Positions 23,700-35,542 of a stretch of 64,000 nucleotides of DNA are shown here, one piece after another; position 1 is the first letter of the stretch; every line of letters begins with the position of its first letter. The notes under the pieces were generated by a model. That model did not search any database and was not told the origin of the DNA. It worked only from the letters and a program-made list of their open reading frames with translations. Source of the stretch: Gnetum montanum (Eukaryota > Streptophyta > Gnetopsida > Gnetales > Gnetaceae); contig MNCI01024146.1 in assembly GCA_015680685.1 (NCBI GenBank), positions 282,124-346,123 on the forward strand, given 5' to 3'. The position numbers were made by a program, and so were the translations under genes.

Positions 23700-25137
23700 T
23701 TTCCTTAATTTCAAGTGTATAACTATTCTTTGGATCACATATTTTATTTTTTTGAAGTGTAAAATATCATATATTGAAATTTTTTCTTTGACTCCTTTTA
23801 AATCATCAACCAAATCATAAGATTTTTGTTCATCCCTAACTTCTTATTGAGGTGTATTTTTTCTAAATATATAAGGCGAATTTGATTCTTATTGAATATT
23901 TACCTGAGATAGTCCCATTTGATTATTCATGTTATTTTGACTAGGAACTCTTTTGTTAGGAAGTGTAGAATTATTATTTCTGGTTTGTTGTTGAGTGGTA
24001 TTTACAATGTCATTGAGTCTACAATAGCAAGTGTTGTTTGGGTTTGGATCACTCACCATAACTTATTCATGTGAGGTAACTTCTTCATTGTCTTTTTCAT
24101 AGGGAATGTTAAGGATCATAATTGGAGCCTTACCATTTTATTGGTTTTGAGCATTATCACCATACAGACCTAGAAATTATAGACATGTTTTCTCCAAATG
24201 TTATCTAGTGTTGATCACTTTAGGAATTGAACCATTGTTTTGTTGATTACTTTAATGTATTTATTGTTGTTACCTTTTAACTCTACTACTTTATTAGATT
24301 ACTTTTGAAGGGTGTTTAAGATTTGAGTAATTTAAGTTTGTTGGTTGTGCACTTAGTTGTTTGATCCATTTGGATTTATGATTGACTAAATAAGAGCTTT
24401 GGATTGATCATCATGTAATCATGTGCTTAATGAAAGAAATGAAAAAGAAGTAGGAATGATATTCATAAGTAAATTGGGTATTGGTGGAATGGCTTGGAGT
24501 AGTGTAAGATTGAATTGTATTATATTTTTTAGATTAATTGCTCTAAATTAGGTTTGGATAGTGTTCATTAAAGATATTTGTTCTAATCCTACTACTTTAG
24601 CCATAGCTCCTTGTAATTTAGTTATATTAGTATCTGACTTAATGGCATAAGTATAAAAAGGCTCTAAAGTGAAAAAATAAAAGTCAAGAACGTCATCTTG
24701 TTGGGGACATATCTCAATAGGAACATATGCTAGTTATTGTAGGAATCTTAGGTTGTAGTCACAAATGGTTTCTTTGGGTAATTTCCTTAATCTAGTAAAA
24801 TTACTAAAGGTAAGGGCAAGGCTAGTAAATTTGTCAAATTCGAACATGAATTTATCTTTAAAGTCTTGTTGTGTACTAATGGAAACATTTGGAGGCATCA
24901 GGATCCATTGGGTTACTTTGCCTTGAAAAGTTGTCACAATGGCTCTACATGCAATATCATTACTGGTAATATCATAAATTCCTAAAAGTGTTTCAAAGCA
25001 TTCAAGATGTTAGCATATATTGCTTCAGATGGGATCAAAGAAGAAATTAACATTTGCAAAGGTTTTGGAATAACATGTTAATTTGTATAGTTAAAAGGAC
25101 TATTAAGCAAGAGAGCAAGAGATGGATCAACCACCAT
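23700..25137 (-). pseudogene. gag of element G, broken
   Basis: The frame opens with MVVDPSLALLLNSPFNYTN at 25137. At 24734-24937 it encodes a recognisable gag core: TTFQGKVTQWILMPPNVSI, then the DFKDKFMFEFDKF helix and LPKETICDYNLRF, which match the retrotransposon gag domain (aromatic residues before W, a helix with F..F, then a DY..RF motif). The rest contains many stops. No zinc knuckle was seen, though the region between the core and the protease is too damaged to exclude one. Confidence 0.6.
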
Positions 25138-25399
25138 TTTGGTTCTAGTCTTCTTGGGAATATTAGTAGAAAAATAAGAAGTTAGTTCTCTTTATTAGTT
25201 AAATTGGTGGGTAGTTGATCAATTTGGATCAAGGGTAAGAGGTCTGCTAAGTAATGAGATATAGAAACTCTTCACACTTGTAAAATAAAGAAAACATATA
25301 ATGTAAAATGTTGATAAAATAAATTTGATGTTAAAATAGAAATCAACTTTAACTTTGGAAAAGTAAAATAAATTCAAAATTTCATGTAAAGAGGATAAA

Positions 25400-27360
25400 A
25401 ACACCTCACCATAGCCTATGCTAAGGTAAGATCCACCAAATTAAAACAAAAAATAGAAAAGCCCTCCAAGTACCAAAAGGAGGGATGTTGATGCATAGAC
25501 TTTGATCATACAACAATGTCCTTTTGAAAATTTCATTTTGAGAGGCTATCACCTAAGATGTCTCCCATATGACTACAAAAACCTAGGATAAGTCTCAGGT
25601 GATTAAGCAATATGGTGTTATGTATACAGTGATTAATAAATTGCTATTTATAAAAGGAAGAATTTATATGTTATAGTAATAGTAGATCTTAATGAAAACA
25701 CTAGGACAAGTAGAAACTATCATTAAATAGCTTAAGAAAGATATATATTAAACTTATTTGGGATTGTATAAACTGGAGATGTAGAATTAAACATTAAGTA
25801 GTAACTGTATGAAAAAGTGTATTGCTGAAATTGTAAATTTAGGGGGTAATTATTTTGTAGGATAAAACATTTAAAGTAAATTTTAGAATATGACATTCCA
25901 TAAATAATAAATTGGAGATTTGAATAAATTAGATTCTAAACACAAAATAATCTAATAGTAATAAAAAAACAAGCTCCAAAGTGATGAATATGTAAAATGA
26001 TGTAAACTTATATTATGTCTAGATGATACTGTGTAAACTAAAAGAAACTTTTAGTAATAACTTGATACTTGGAAACCATACAAGTTTAATTAAGTATCAA
26101 ATAATTTAAAGGAAACATAATAATTGTCTAAAATAAGAGTATGATTTAAAATAAAGCAAACTTAACTCTCTTCTAAGCTTCTAATTCTATCCACCAAGCG
26201 ATAAATCTCCTTTAGAAGGTTCTTCTATTGGGTCCTTTTTCTCTTTGGTAATTCAACAAGAAATACCCTATTAGAACACAGTTCCACCATAAGCTCTTCC
26301 TCCTTCACTTGGAGTGCTCTAAATTATTTCAAGAAAGAAGAGGAAGAAGCAAAGATAGATAGGAATACAGGCTCAAGTTTTGGGAAAGTGACTAGTGATG
26401 TGAAGATGTTCACATTAATATTCAAAACAAAAAAAAAAATCTCAAATGACATGAGATTGTGGATAGAGACATCTTGTTCCCCACAATGTTGGAAGTTTGT
26501 AATTCTTCCAAAAATCCTCCTTGGAACTATCTTCCCTCACCCCCACTCTCTCATTTAGCCAATGCCTTCTACCATTTCAAGCATGGCTCTTTTAGATGAT
26601 TCAAATTCCTAGTCCTTTTATTTGCCTCCATCTCCTCAACTTTTATATGTTCAATAAATGAACACCACACCAGTAGCATCACTATTCATAAAGAAATGGA
26701 AAGAAAAAACTAAACATTTTAATTTCTCTATAGGTAATTGAAACATGATTTGCTAACAGATCTCTTTTAAGGAAAAAGAAAAACAAAAACTTTGGCATTA
26801 TAAATTATGTTAAATAATCAAGAATAATAATTTTCCATTAAATGAAATACCAAATAGGGATAGAATGTGGTGAGATGCATTATAACAAAATAGAAAAAAA
26901 ATAGTGTTACAAAACTTGCAAAGTTTTAGCAAGTACTTGCAAAGTTTTGGATTTCCAGGAAAAAATAGGTCACTTGCAACCCACCAACGAAGTTGAAATT
27001 TTGACTATTTTAAGATGTTATGAAGGGTAAAAATTTAGAAAGAGATAGGTTGACCTAAGTTTTGATGGAGTCTTCCAAATAACTCATCGAGTCCATGTTC
27101 ATTTTAGGGAAAAAATTACTAAAATGTATTGCTAAAATTCTAAGAATTAGGCACCAAATTTAAGGAGCCAATAGGTTAATACAAAATGATATGTTATAAA
27201 AGCCTCATACAACAACTAAGCTGCTATGCACTTTCATTAACATGTTGCTAAATAGAAACCTAAAAATGCACTTTGATTCTTGCATGGAATACATACATAC
27301 ATATACACACACACATATATATATACACGAAAATAATCTAATTGTAGATGATAAGCAATC
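25400..27360. other. No gene seen
   Basis: This is AT-rich sequence with only short ORFs and no recognisable protein motifs, LTR ends or RNA gene. A mixed microsatellite (ACAT, AC and AT units) lies at 27288-27335. Part of it may be the lost leader or LTR of element G, but I could not align it to any other LTR in the window. Confidence 0.4.
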
Positions 27361-27365
27361 ACAAC

Positions 27366-27680
27366 CTTCAAGGGTCTTGGTCTTGTTTTTCCTTGTGGTC
27401 CTTACCTTAATGTGAAGGATATGGTACTAAGCTTCTTGCATCTTTGAACAACATCCTGCACCACAAGCATGACAACATATGAAGAAGATTTGTCTTTGTC
27501 ATCTTTAACTCTCATACCTCCTATAACATAGGCAACCATTTCCTTGCTAAACAAATCTATAACATGCACAAATGAATTATTAAAAGAACAAAATATATAC
27601 AAGTTCTTCATCACTGACTGTTAGTTCCTAAGGTAACATTCTCCTCTTTGGTATTCTTGGGTCTTCATTTTTCTAGACAT
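27366..27680 (-). pseudogene. RPS14: Ribosomal protein S14 (uS11) truncated processed pseudogene
   Basis: The minus strand from an ATG at 27680 gives MSRKMKTQEYQ and, after a frame change, EENVTLG, the start of plant cytosolic 40S protein S14. Next come CSFNNSFVHVIDLFSKEMVA, VIGGMRVKDDKDKSSSYVVM and VVQDVVQRCKKL (27614-27402), matching the family's FNDTF(V/I)[30 protein letters not shown] and AAQDVAQRCKEL. After another frame change comes HIKVRTTRKNKTKT. Homology stops at about residue 90 of about 150. No intron separates these parts, although plant S14 genes normally have introns, so I infer a reverse-transcribed copy. Two frameshifts and two adjacent stops show it is dead. Confidence 0.8.
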
Positions 27681-27930
27681 GATGAAACCCTTCATAGTGC
27701 GCTCACCCGAGTAGAATAAAATTGAGAATAAAAGATGTAATCTGTCAAAAAACTAAAAATTAAAAAATATAAAATTTCAATAATAAAATAATTATGTACT
27801 CTCCTTGTAACAAGGAATCTATGTAAGCATAGGACAAAAAGCAGAGGATGGCAAAAAGAATCTACACAATGAAGGCAATCAGATGATAAAACAAGGCATT
27901 AAAACTTCTTTGCTCCAATATCTAAGTAGG

Positions 27931-28040
27931 AACACAACATCGTCTCCAAATCCAGAGGCACAAGAGCTCCACAAGGCATCTACGCATGAACACAACATAG
28001 TCTCCAAATCCAGAGGCACAAGATCTCTGCAAGGCGATAG
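27931..28040. repeat. Two-copy 58-base tandem repeat
   Basis: AACACAACATCGTCTCCAAA and its neighbours at 27931 recur 58 bases later (27989) with few changes, including TCCAGAGGCACAAGA. It has no coding explanation. Confidence 0.8.
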
Positions 28041-28049
28041 AAGTAGAAG

Positions 28050-29100
28050 AGAAAGACGTAGCATCATCATAATACATGTGAGCTGTCAATGTGAGTACTA
28101 ATAACAATTTCTTCAAACCCTCAAAATGTTTTCTTCAAAACTTCATGTTTTTACCTTCGTGTTCCCAATCTCTGTGCTCCAGAGCATTCTACGCTCAATC
28201 CGCGACGGAGAAAAATTGAACAAAATGAAATAAAATGATGTTTCGGTGATCCTCCACTCTATTAGAAGCAAAGCAAAAAAAAAAAAAAACACGAGAATGA
28301 AGTAGAATCAAAATAAAATTAGATGTGAAATGGAATCCTCATTACACTTGTCACCACCCTTGCACCATACCTTGGCCTTGTTGGAAAGTCTTCTGCTATT
28401 GCGGAAACTGTCCCATGTCCTTTCTGTCATATTATCACTAATGTTCCATGCAAACTGGCTCTGCCGCATGTGGAAACTGAGAGAATCCTGAAACTTTTTG
28501 CATCTTTGTTTTGGCATTGACATTTTCTTGCAAGAAACTGTTCAAAAATCCACATATTCTTCCTTAGCCAGCCAATGTTTACGACTATGTAGGAATAGAT
28601 GGCAAGGAAGAGCACGGGGCTAATGGTCACCAAGCTGCCCTCTACTTTACATAGTGAGGCTAAAAGAAACCTTAGCAATTTCAAATGTGAGGTCACAGAT
28701 GATTTAGCAAACCTTGGCATCTTATATGTCTTGCCTTTCCACCTGCACTTAAGATGTGGCCCTTGCATGTTTTCAATTTCTTTTCCGTCCATTATCCAAA
28801 TGGAAGCTATATTTGACCAGAAAGTTTTTAAAGACAGACAGATTATTTCCCTCTTACAATTGCGCGGGCAACGGTCTTGTCTGTATTGTCTATGTTCCGA
28901 GTAAAAACGTGTTTGCAGGGTTTCAACAGACCTGACGGTTTTTTCAGATCTGAGGGTTTTTTCAGCAGCGCTCGTGGTTCCCGCGGTGGCCGAGGATGTG
29001 CACGTGTAGCGCGTGAAGCGGTGTTCAGGGCATTTTTGTAACTAACAGCAAACCCGGCCTGGAAACCCGGCCTGGTTCGTTCTGAAGCCACGGAAGATCA
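28050..29100. other. No recognisable gene
   Basis: There are ORFs of 101-121 codons on both strands (28427-28792 minus, 28599-28904 plus), but they overlap each other and match no family I know. Base composition becomes GC-richer from about 28860, towards the LINE. The right part may be LINE 5' sequence or the flank in which it landed. Confidence 0.35.
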
Positions 29101-29154
29101 TTTTCAAGTATCTATGCGGAAACGGGGCTTCTGATTACAGAAGGACAGAATTTC

Positions 29155-29338
29155 GGACCGTTGACGCTCCTTTCTTCCGTTGGGTGCCGCTGTGCTGCTA
29201 AGCCCTCCTGCACTCTGCCTCCTGCGGTGCTGCTGCCATCGCTCGCCCAGTGTATTGGATCGAAGATGCTGAACAGAAAATAACCGTTGGGCGCTCTTTT
29301 CTTCCGTTGGGCACCGCTGCGCTGCAACGCCCTCCTGC
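29155..29338 (+). repeat. Tandem repeat in the LINE leader
   Basis: A segment of about 57 bases around CTTCCGTTGGGTGCCGCTG (29155-29211) recurs about 127 bases later (29281-29338, CTTCCGTTGGGCACCGCTG). It lies in the GC-rich leader before ORF1, where some LINEs carry repeated promoter monomers. Confidence 0.7.
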
Positions 29339-29503
29339 TCCGCCGCCTGAGTTTTTCCTGGCCGTTTTATTTCTTTCTGCCGCACTGTCTGGGTCCTTGC
29401 TCGTGGTGGGTGGACACGCACTGGTGGTGAGGGTTTTCCTGCAGTCTAGGTTGCAGATCGGTGTCAGGAATGCGCGTGCCCTAGGCGTGGGCAAGTCACA
29501 AAG

Positions 29504-30589
29504 ATGGATTCATCAACTTCTGCATTTCCTCAGGAAAGTTCATCTACCTCACCTCAACTTAATTTTCTTTTACCGGATGATATTTTTGAAGCAGTTTCTA
29601 AAGATTTCACATCTCGGTTTCTGTTTTTTCAAATTGTGGGGTTTTTACCACGGTCCCCAAGTTTAAACACTCAAATCCATAGCCTCCTTCAGCCCCATGG
29701 CATTCATGTTTCTCATGCTCGTTACTATGCTCGTCATTTCATTCTAGTAGAATTATCTGATGCTTCTTAGGTCAAAAAGGCTCTCTCTCAAAAAAATTTT
29801 CTAACTAGAAATGCAACCCTAATCGCAGGCACCTGGAGTTTTGATTTTAATGTCAATAACCTAGCTTTTAATATAATTCCTTGTTACGTAGAACTGCCCA
29901 ATCTTCCACTCATTTTCTCCTCTGTTGAGAGAGACATTGTTAGCACCCTGGGCCCTATTATTTCTAATCACTGTACGGCGATCAATGGAACTCAAATTCG
30001 TCGTTATTGTATTGAACTGGATATAGCCCTTCAGAAGACCTCATTAAACCTCGGTGCTGGTGGAAAAATCTTTACCCAAAAAGTGGACTATTTTTACCTT
30101 CCAAACTCATGTAGCTATTGTCACAAGGCCAAGCATCATATCTCGCCGTGTCCTATCCTAGCTAGGAAAAAACAACCTGTAGCCTCTCAGAAGATTCATT
30201 CCCTAGTCACACCACCAGTAGGCCCATCCTCAGTATCCTTTAAATTCGGATCTCCTCCCTCAACAACTCCTAAATCCTCCTCTCAGTCTAGCCGCTCCAA
30301 GCTACAGAAACAACAGTCAAGTACTCACCCCTCCACCCAAGTCATCCCTTCAAATGCTGTCAAGAACTCATTTTCGGAGGATGAGTTCGTGGTGGCCAGT
30401 GGAAGGAAACGAGTCAAAGCTTCCCTTCGTTCTACTTCTCCCTCCAACTCCTTTTCACTAGACACTTCCATGGCCCTTGTCCCCACCAACAACTCTTTTG
30501 CCCTCCTATCAAGAACAAAGGAAACTGATACTTCGACTCCAAAACCTTATGTTGCCCTCCCATCCAACCTACCCCTGGTTTCTCCATGA
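29504..30589 (+). pseudogene. LINE ORF1 (nucleic-acid-binding protein), one in-frame stop
   Basis: The frame runs from MDSSTSAFPQESSS to a TGA at 30587-30589, 361 codons, with a single TAG at 29768. The N-terminal half (GTWSFDFNVNNLAFNIIPCY, VELPNLPLIFSSVE) resembles the DUF4283-type domain of plant LINE ORF1 proteins. A CX2CX4HX4C zinc knuckle (CSYCHKAKHHISPC) lies near codon 203. The C-terminal part is rich in Ser, Pro and Lys. Such proteins bind the LINE RNA to form the retrotransposition particle. The TAG could come from a CAG codon by one C-to-T change. The last bases overlap ORF2's start as ATGA. Confidence 0.75.
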
Positions 30590-33500
30590 ATCTCCTTTCT
30601 TGGAACGTTCGAGGCCTTACTGATAGGCTTCAACGGAAGCGAGCAGGCAACTTTATATCTAGTATTAATTTGACTTTTGATTTCATTCTCCTTCAAGAAA
30701 TTAAGATTTCAACCGACCTTTTATCATATTTCGCCCATTGGTTTCTTCCTCACTCCTCACTCCTAGCGACATCCCATGCAAGTGGGAAAGGAGGAGCGGC
30801 CATTCTCCTCTCACCCTACTGGAAAACTAAAATCCTTCAAAGCGGTTCTGATTCTAGACATAGATTTTCCTGGGCCACCTTCTCATCCCAGCATGGCCCT
30901 TTTGGCATTTGCTCGATATATGCCCCAAATGACTCCACAGAACGGGCTCTCCTTTAGCATGAACTTGCAACTTCTCTCCCCCCAATGCCTTGGATATTCG
31001 GAGGAGATTTTAATATGGTAGAATTCCCTCAAGATAAGCTCGGAGAGGCATTTCTTCAATTGCCCAATCTCGAGTATCAGGCTTGGTCTACATTTAAGAA
31101 AAGATTTGACCTCTCAGACGGGGTAGACAACTCCACGTGCATTCCCCCCCATCGATTTACTTGGAGCAATCTTCGTCTAGGCCAAGCTTGCATCTACAGC
31201 AGGTTAGATAGGTTCTATTTCTCCACCCTCTCCTTTTGGCAAGCTTTCTCTACCACTACAGCTCATCATCATGCCATCTTATCTGACCACCTTCCTATCT
31301 TGATATCTATCAAGTTTCATGGTAGCCCTGATCGACAAAAATTTCATCTTTTCAGACTACATAAGAACTATTTTTCTTCCCCCACTGCCCAACTTCTTCT
31401 CTCCAACCTTTGGAATGCCGAACCTAGGCCCCTAAATGAGATGGGTTGGATTAATTGGTGGCATCGTGCTTCATGTCGAGTGCGAAACTTCGCTCGTTCA
31501 TATGGTAAGACCGTGGCTGCTCAAGCCAAACTTGAATACAACAAAATTCACCTCACTATTGAGCATCTCACTAACAAACTAGCTCAAGATCCCTTCAATA
31601 CTCTAGTTCACGAGGAGCTAGCTAGAGCACGCGTTGCCTTCCAACATTGGGAAGTGTACCGAGCACAAAGTGCCTTAACTAAAAGTCGGCTCACTTGGTT
31701 AAATATTCAAGATGAACACTGTAAGGAATTTTTTAAATATCTTAATGCTGCTTCCCCTTCGCATGCTATAGACAAAATCTCATGTGAGGGTACCACCATT
31801 ACTGACCACAATAGTATCCTCTCTTTTCTTAAGAACCACTACGAAACCCTTTTTGCTGCTACCCCAATGGACATCTCTTCGTTCCAGGCTGCCACCCCTG
31901 ATTATCCTCGCCTTATTAATCCTACTATGCTACAAAGCCTTGACGCTGATATCACTCTAGCGGAGCTACAGGAGGCTTGTTCCAAGTTAAGTCGAGGAAA
32001 GGCTCCTGGTTATGATGGGTTTCCAGTCGAATTTTTTCAAAATCATTGGGATTTGGTTGGCAAGGGTCTTTTGCAAGTCATTAATGAGGCTCTCTTAACT
32101 GGTTCCCTTGGGCTGAATCTAAATCAAGGGGTAATTCGTCTCCTCCCCAAGTCTAGGGATCTAACCAATATCTCCAATTGGCATCCCATAACTCTTCTCA
32201 ATGTTGTGTATAAAATTTGGGCGAAGTGCCTTGTCTTACGGCTGAAAAAAATTCTCGGTCAAATCATATCCCCTCAGCAAACAGGATTTGTTCCTGGTAG
32301 ATATATTTTAGACAATGTGGTCGCGGCGTGGGAAGGTCTCAAGTGGGCTAAGGATGATGGACAAGATATTCTCCTAGTGAAACTAAATTATGCCAAGGCT
32401 TATGACAACATTAAGTGGGATTTTATCTTGCAGACTAGGACCAAACTGGGTTTTGGACCCAAGTTCTTGCATATGGTGAAATGTTTATTCTCAGATGCTA
32501 CTGCAAGAATTGTCACTACCTTCGACATTACCTCTCCCTTTCCAATACATAGGTCTGTGTGCCAAGGTTGTCCTCTCGCCCCCTATCTCTTTATCATTGC
32601 TTCAGACTTTCTTTGTCATCAAATTAACCTGGACATTAAAACTAAAGTTCTCACTAGGGTTAGCCTTTCCTCCTCTCAACAACAGCTTCTTAATATGCAC
32701 TTTGCCGATGACTCCTTTTTTCTAGTTCAAAACACAGCCACCAATTTGCACCACCTCTTATCAAGGGTGGAGCAATATTGCACACTCTTAGGTTCCATAA
32801 TTAACTGGAATAAATCCTCTATTTATATCTTTAAGGGCGATTACAAACATGTGACCAACTATAATTGGAAGCAGCTTCAAGATCAAGACATCGTTAAGAT
32901 TCTGGGAATCCCTTTCCACTTTAGAGGCTCAACATCTATTCTTTGGGAGCAAGTTATTCTTCGAATTCAAAAGAAACTCGATGAAAACTAAACCCCTCAT
33001 ACTTGCAGGTAAATACCTTGTTTGTAAGTCCATATGCGCATCCACCCATGTGTATTACTGTTCGTGTTGGGCCCCCTCCCAAGCTACCTATCAGAAGCTG
33101 GAATGGTTATTTCGTGACTTTATGTGGTCCTCTAAGGACTCTCAAAAAGGCTTTCATCGTGTCGCTTGGACTATTGTTACTCTCCCCAAGAATAAGGATG
33201 GCTTAGGCCTTTTGAACTCCTATAAGCAAGGAATTACCCTGGTTGCTAAGTGGTTGGTACAACATTTAGATGCCTCAATTATTATAGGGACCCTCCTCCA
33301 ATTAAGGCTTCATCAAGCATTTCCTAAAAATAAGCCCTTCTGGAAAGATATCCATTTCATTAATTGGATTCTTTCCCCCCTCACTATCATTCTTCCTGGA
33401 TCCCATGTTTTCAAAAGCATTTGGAGGGCCTAGCAAATTGTACACACTCACATAGACTGGACTAACATTAAAATCAACCCTACTATCCTCTCTAAAGTGT

Positions 33501-34379
33501 GTCTGTGGTGGTTACCTCTGTTGCCTGCTCCCCTTGCTATCACAAATGCTAAGGTGGCTACCTTGTGGTATTGAAAAGGTGTTATTTCCTTGAACTGTCT
33601 CAGGCTGGCTAGTCATTGGATTTCAGGGGTTGAGTTTAACACTTTGTATGGGGAGTTGGCTGCAATGAAACATTGCCTAGTTCAGATTTACTCTTGACTC
33701 CACGGTCACTGGCACTTGGATGTTACAGTGCAAAGCCTTTTTCATGGCCTTCAATGGCTTAATGGGGTTAAACTCTTGCCCTATCAGCCATCTGTTCCCT
33801 TTCATCTCATGCATGATCCATCTGAAGTCATTCAACATTGCAATAAATATTGGCACAAACAAGAGTCAAAAAAAATTTTGGATCCCTCTCTTCCAACTTA
33901 TTTGGAAACTTCTGACCCTTCCCAAAATTAAGCAGTTCCTTTGGTGTCTTCTCCACCATGGTCTTCCTATCAGAAAACGTCTAGTATATCTTGGGATTCC
34001 TAATCCCACTTGCCCTCTATATGGTGGACAAGATGACTTTGTCCATGTGTTTTGGCAATGTCCCTTTGCTCAACATGTGTGGCAGTGGACTTCTAAAGCT
34101 TTTCCATCCTACAAGCTATCTCAAGAGGATGCCATATTCGGATTCTTGAACATTACTTCTACTAATCTTAATTTTCTGTGGAAAGTTATTAGGCCTATTA
34201 TTTTATATTATATTTGGAAGCGAAGATGCAATGTTCTATTTCAAAAGACAGAGTATTCTAACAAATGTTTACTTACCAGGTTGGAGATGTTGCAGATCTT
34301 TCGCCTCACCTATTTTCAACTCACATCTCAAGCATCCAAGTTCAATCTGGACAGTCATCAATTGGTTCATCTCCTGTAG
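30586..34379 (+). pseudogene. LINE ORF2 (endonuclease-reverse transcriptase), broken
   Basis: The frame opens with MNLLSWNVRGL. An apurinic-type endonuclease domain shows LLQEIKI, FGGDFNMV (near 31000), YSRLDRF and SDHLPI. The RT follows: GKAPGYDGFPVEFFQ, the LLPKSRDLTNISNWHPI region, GFVPGRYILDN, and the catalytic pair KLNYAKAYDN (near 32385) and MHFADDSFFL (near 32705). A zinc-binding domain near 33940-34080 has KIKQFLWCLLHHGLPIRKRL. A TAG at 30955, a frameshift near 32985 and one or more between 33433 and 33720 break it. The first catalytic Asp of RT is Asn, and the second Cys of the zinc finger is Tyr. Confidence 0.85.
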
Positions 34380-34739
34380 CTATGGGAAAGACCTATGTGT
34401 TTCAGTTACACTTAGCATCAGTAATCTCTGCAAGGAAGTTTTCCCTTTTATTATGTGGATTCACCATTGGCATTCCCTCTATCCTTAACTAAGAGCTCTT
34501 TGCCTCATCTTATTCTATGTCATTCTATTTTGTAAAAAGCCAGTCTGTGAGATCATTTGGTTGTGCCCCAACTTGGGGTACCTCCTCTAATACTCGTTTA
34601 TTTCTAAGGTGTTTCCCGAGTGTCACGATGCTCTTAGTTTTCCCCTTCCCTTAACCCTATGACTTATTCAAGTTGTTGTAATCAATGCACCTTTAATTTC
34701 AATAAAACTTCTTTTCGGGGTTCGACACCCCCCTAGAAA

Positions 34740-35542
34740 ATTTTTAAAACGGTTTAGCAGTACGGTTTACATGATAACCTGGCCGACCCTTCCAACATGG
34801 GCAAATCTGAGGCACCTACCCAATTTTAATAATTTTATTTTTTCATATATGTATATTTTGTTTTGGGATATAAACCTACCTTGAATTAATTAATTAGTAC
34901 CTCCACTTAAGGAAATTATTTACCTTTAAAAGTAATCAACTCAATGTTGTTTGGTAATTATGATAATAATAATTGTTGATATATTTAATCAATAGTCAAA
35001 GATATGAAAAACACCTCCTAAATTTACCTCTACCTCTAGTTTTAGGAATGACTTCTCATGAAATTGCAACCCTAGGCCTTGATGCTAGTAAAACTTACAA
35101 GTTATGAGCCCATGTCAAGCATGGGAATGCCAAGATCAATAATAACAAATTCAATAAGATTTAAAAAATGCAATTATCATTACACTTTTGGATAAGGAAA
35201 ATGAAAAATACTTGGATAGCTCCTACATTTCCAAAAAGTGGTATTTTTTATAGTGTCTTATTTATCAAGGTCTTCCTATTGGCACTCATCTTAAACGTAT
35301 AAGAAATGTTTTTCCTCTATGTCTTGTTTATAGAAGTGAAGACATTTTTTTATGTTTTTTTGAGTGTCTTATTGCTCATCATTCTTGGAAATAAACATCC
35401 AAAATTTGTAACTTTTAATCAAACATCAATGAAGTCATTCATGATGATTAGCTTGCTTTGTCTACTTTTTTTTATTATTATTTGAAATTACCTTTGACCA
35501 CTTGTTTTTTACTCTATTTTGCTTTGGTAGGAAGTTATTTTT
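34740..35542 (+). other. LINE relic and unassigned sequence
   Basis: At about 35220-35400 the plus strand encodes QGLPIGTHLKRIRNVFPLC, then SEDIFLCFFECLIAHHSW, matching the zinc-binding C-terminus of LINE ORF2 (GLPIGTRL, then E..xH.FF.C..A...W). It is a scrap of an older LINE, different from the one at 29-34.7 kb. I see nothing else between 34740 and 35160. Confidence 0.55.

Larger units (their letters stand above)
13440..25137 (-). mobile_element. Gypsy element G, split by element B
   Basis: This is a minus-strand internal region of a second gypsy lineage, interrupted by element B at 16570-23546. Joined across B, the order is gag, protease, a second (archaeal-like) RNase H, RT, RT-linked RNase H. 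No integrase or LTR was recognised; the 3' part ends near 13440 against element F. The coding sequence is very AT-rich and heavily mutated, so G is older than B. Confidence 0.65.
29100..34740 (+). mobile_element. L1-type LINE (non-LTR retrotransposon), nearly full length
   Basis: This plus-strand element has a CpG-rich leader, ORF1 (29504-30589), ORF2 (30586-34379) and a 3' untranslated region with AATAAA at 34701. Its ORFs are much better preserved than the LTR elements, so it is one of the younger insertions. No poly(A) tail or target duplication was found, so both ends are approximate. The GC content of the leader contrasts sharply with its surroundings. Confidence 0.8.

Noticed and set aside
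25400-27360. Possible LTR of element G
   Set aside because: No TGATG...CATCA ends, TATA box with GATATC cluster, or partner copy could be found.
28427-28792. 121-codon minus-strand ORF, possibly a gene fragment
   Set aside because: It overlaps ORFs on the other strand, matches no family I know and shows no domain motif.
29104-29666. Several overlapping ORFs of 71-138 codons on both strands
   Set aside because: They are chance ORFs in the GC-rich LINE leader and shadows of ORF1.
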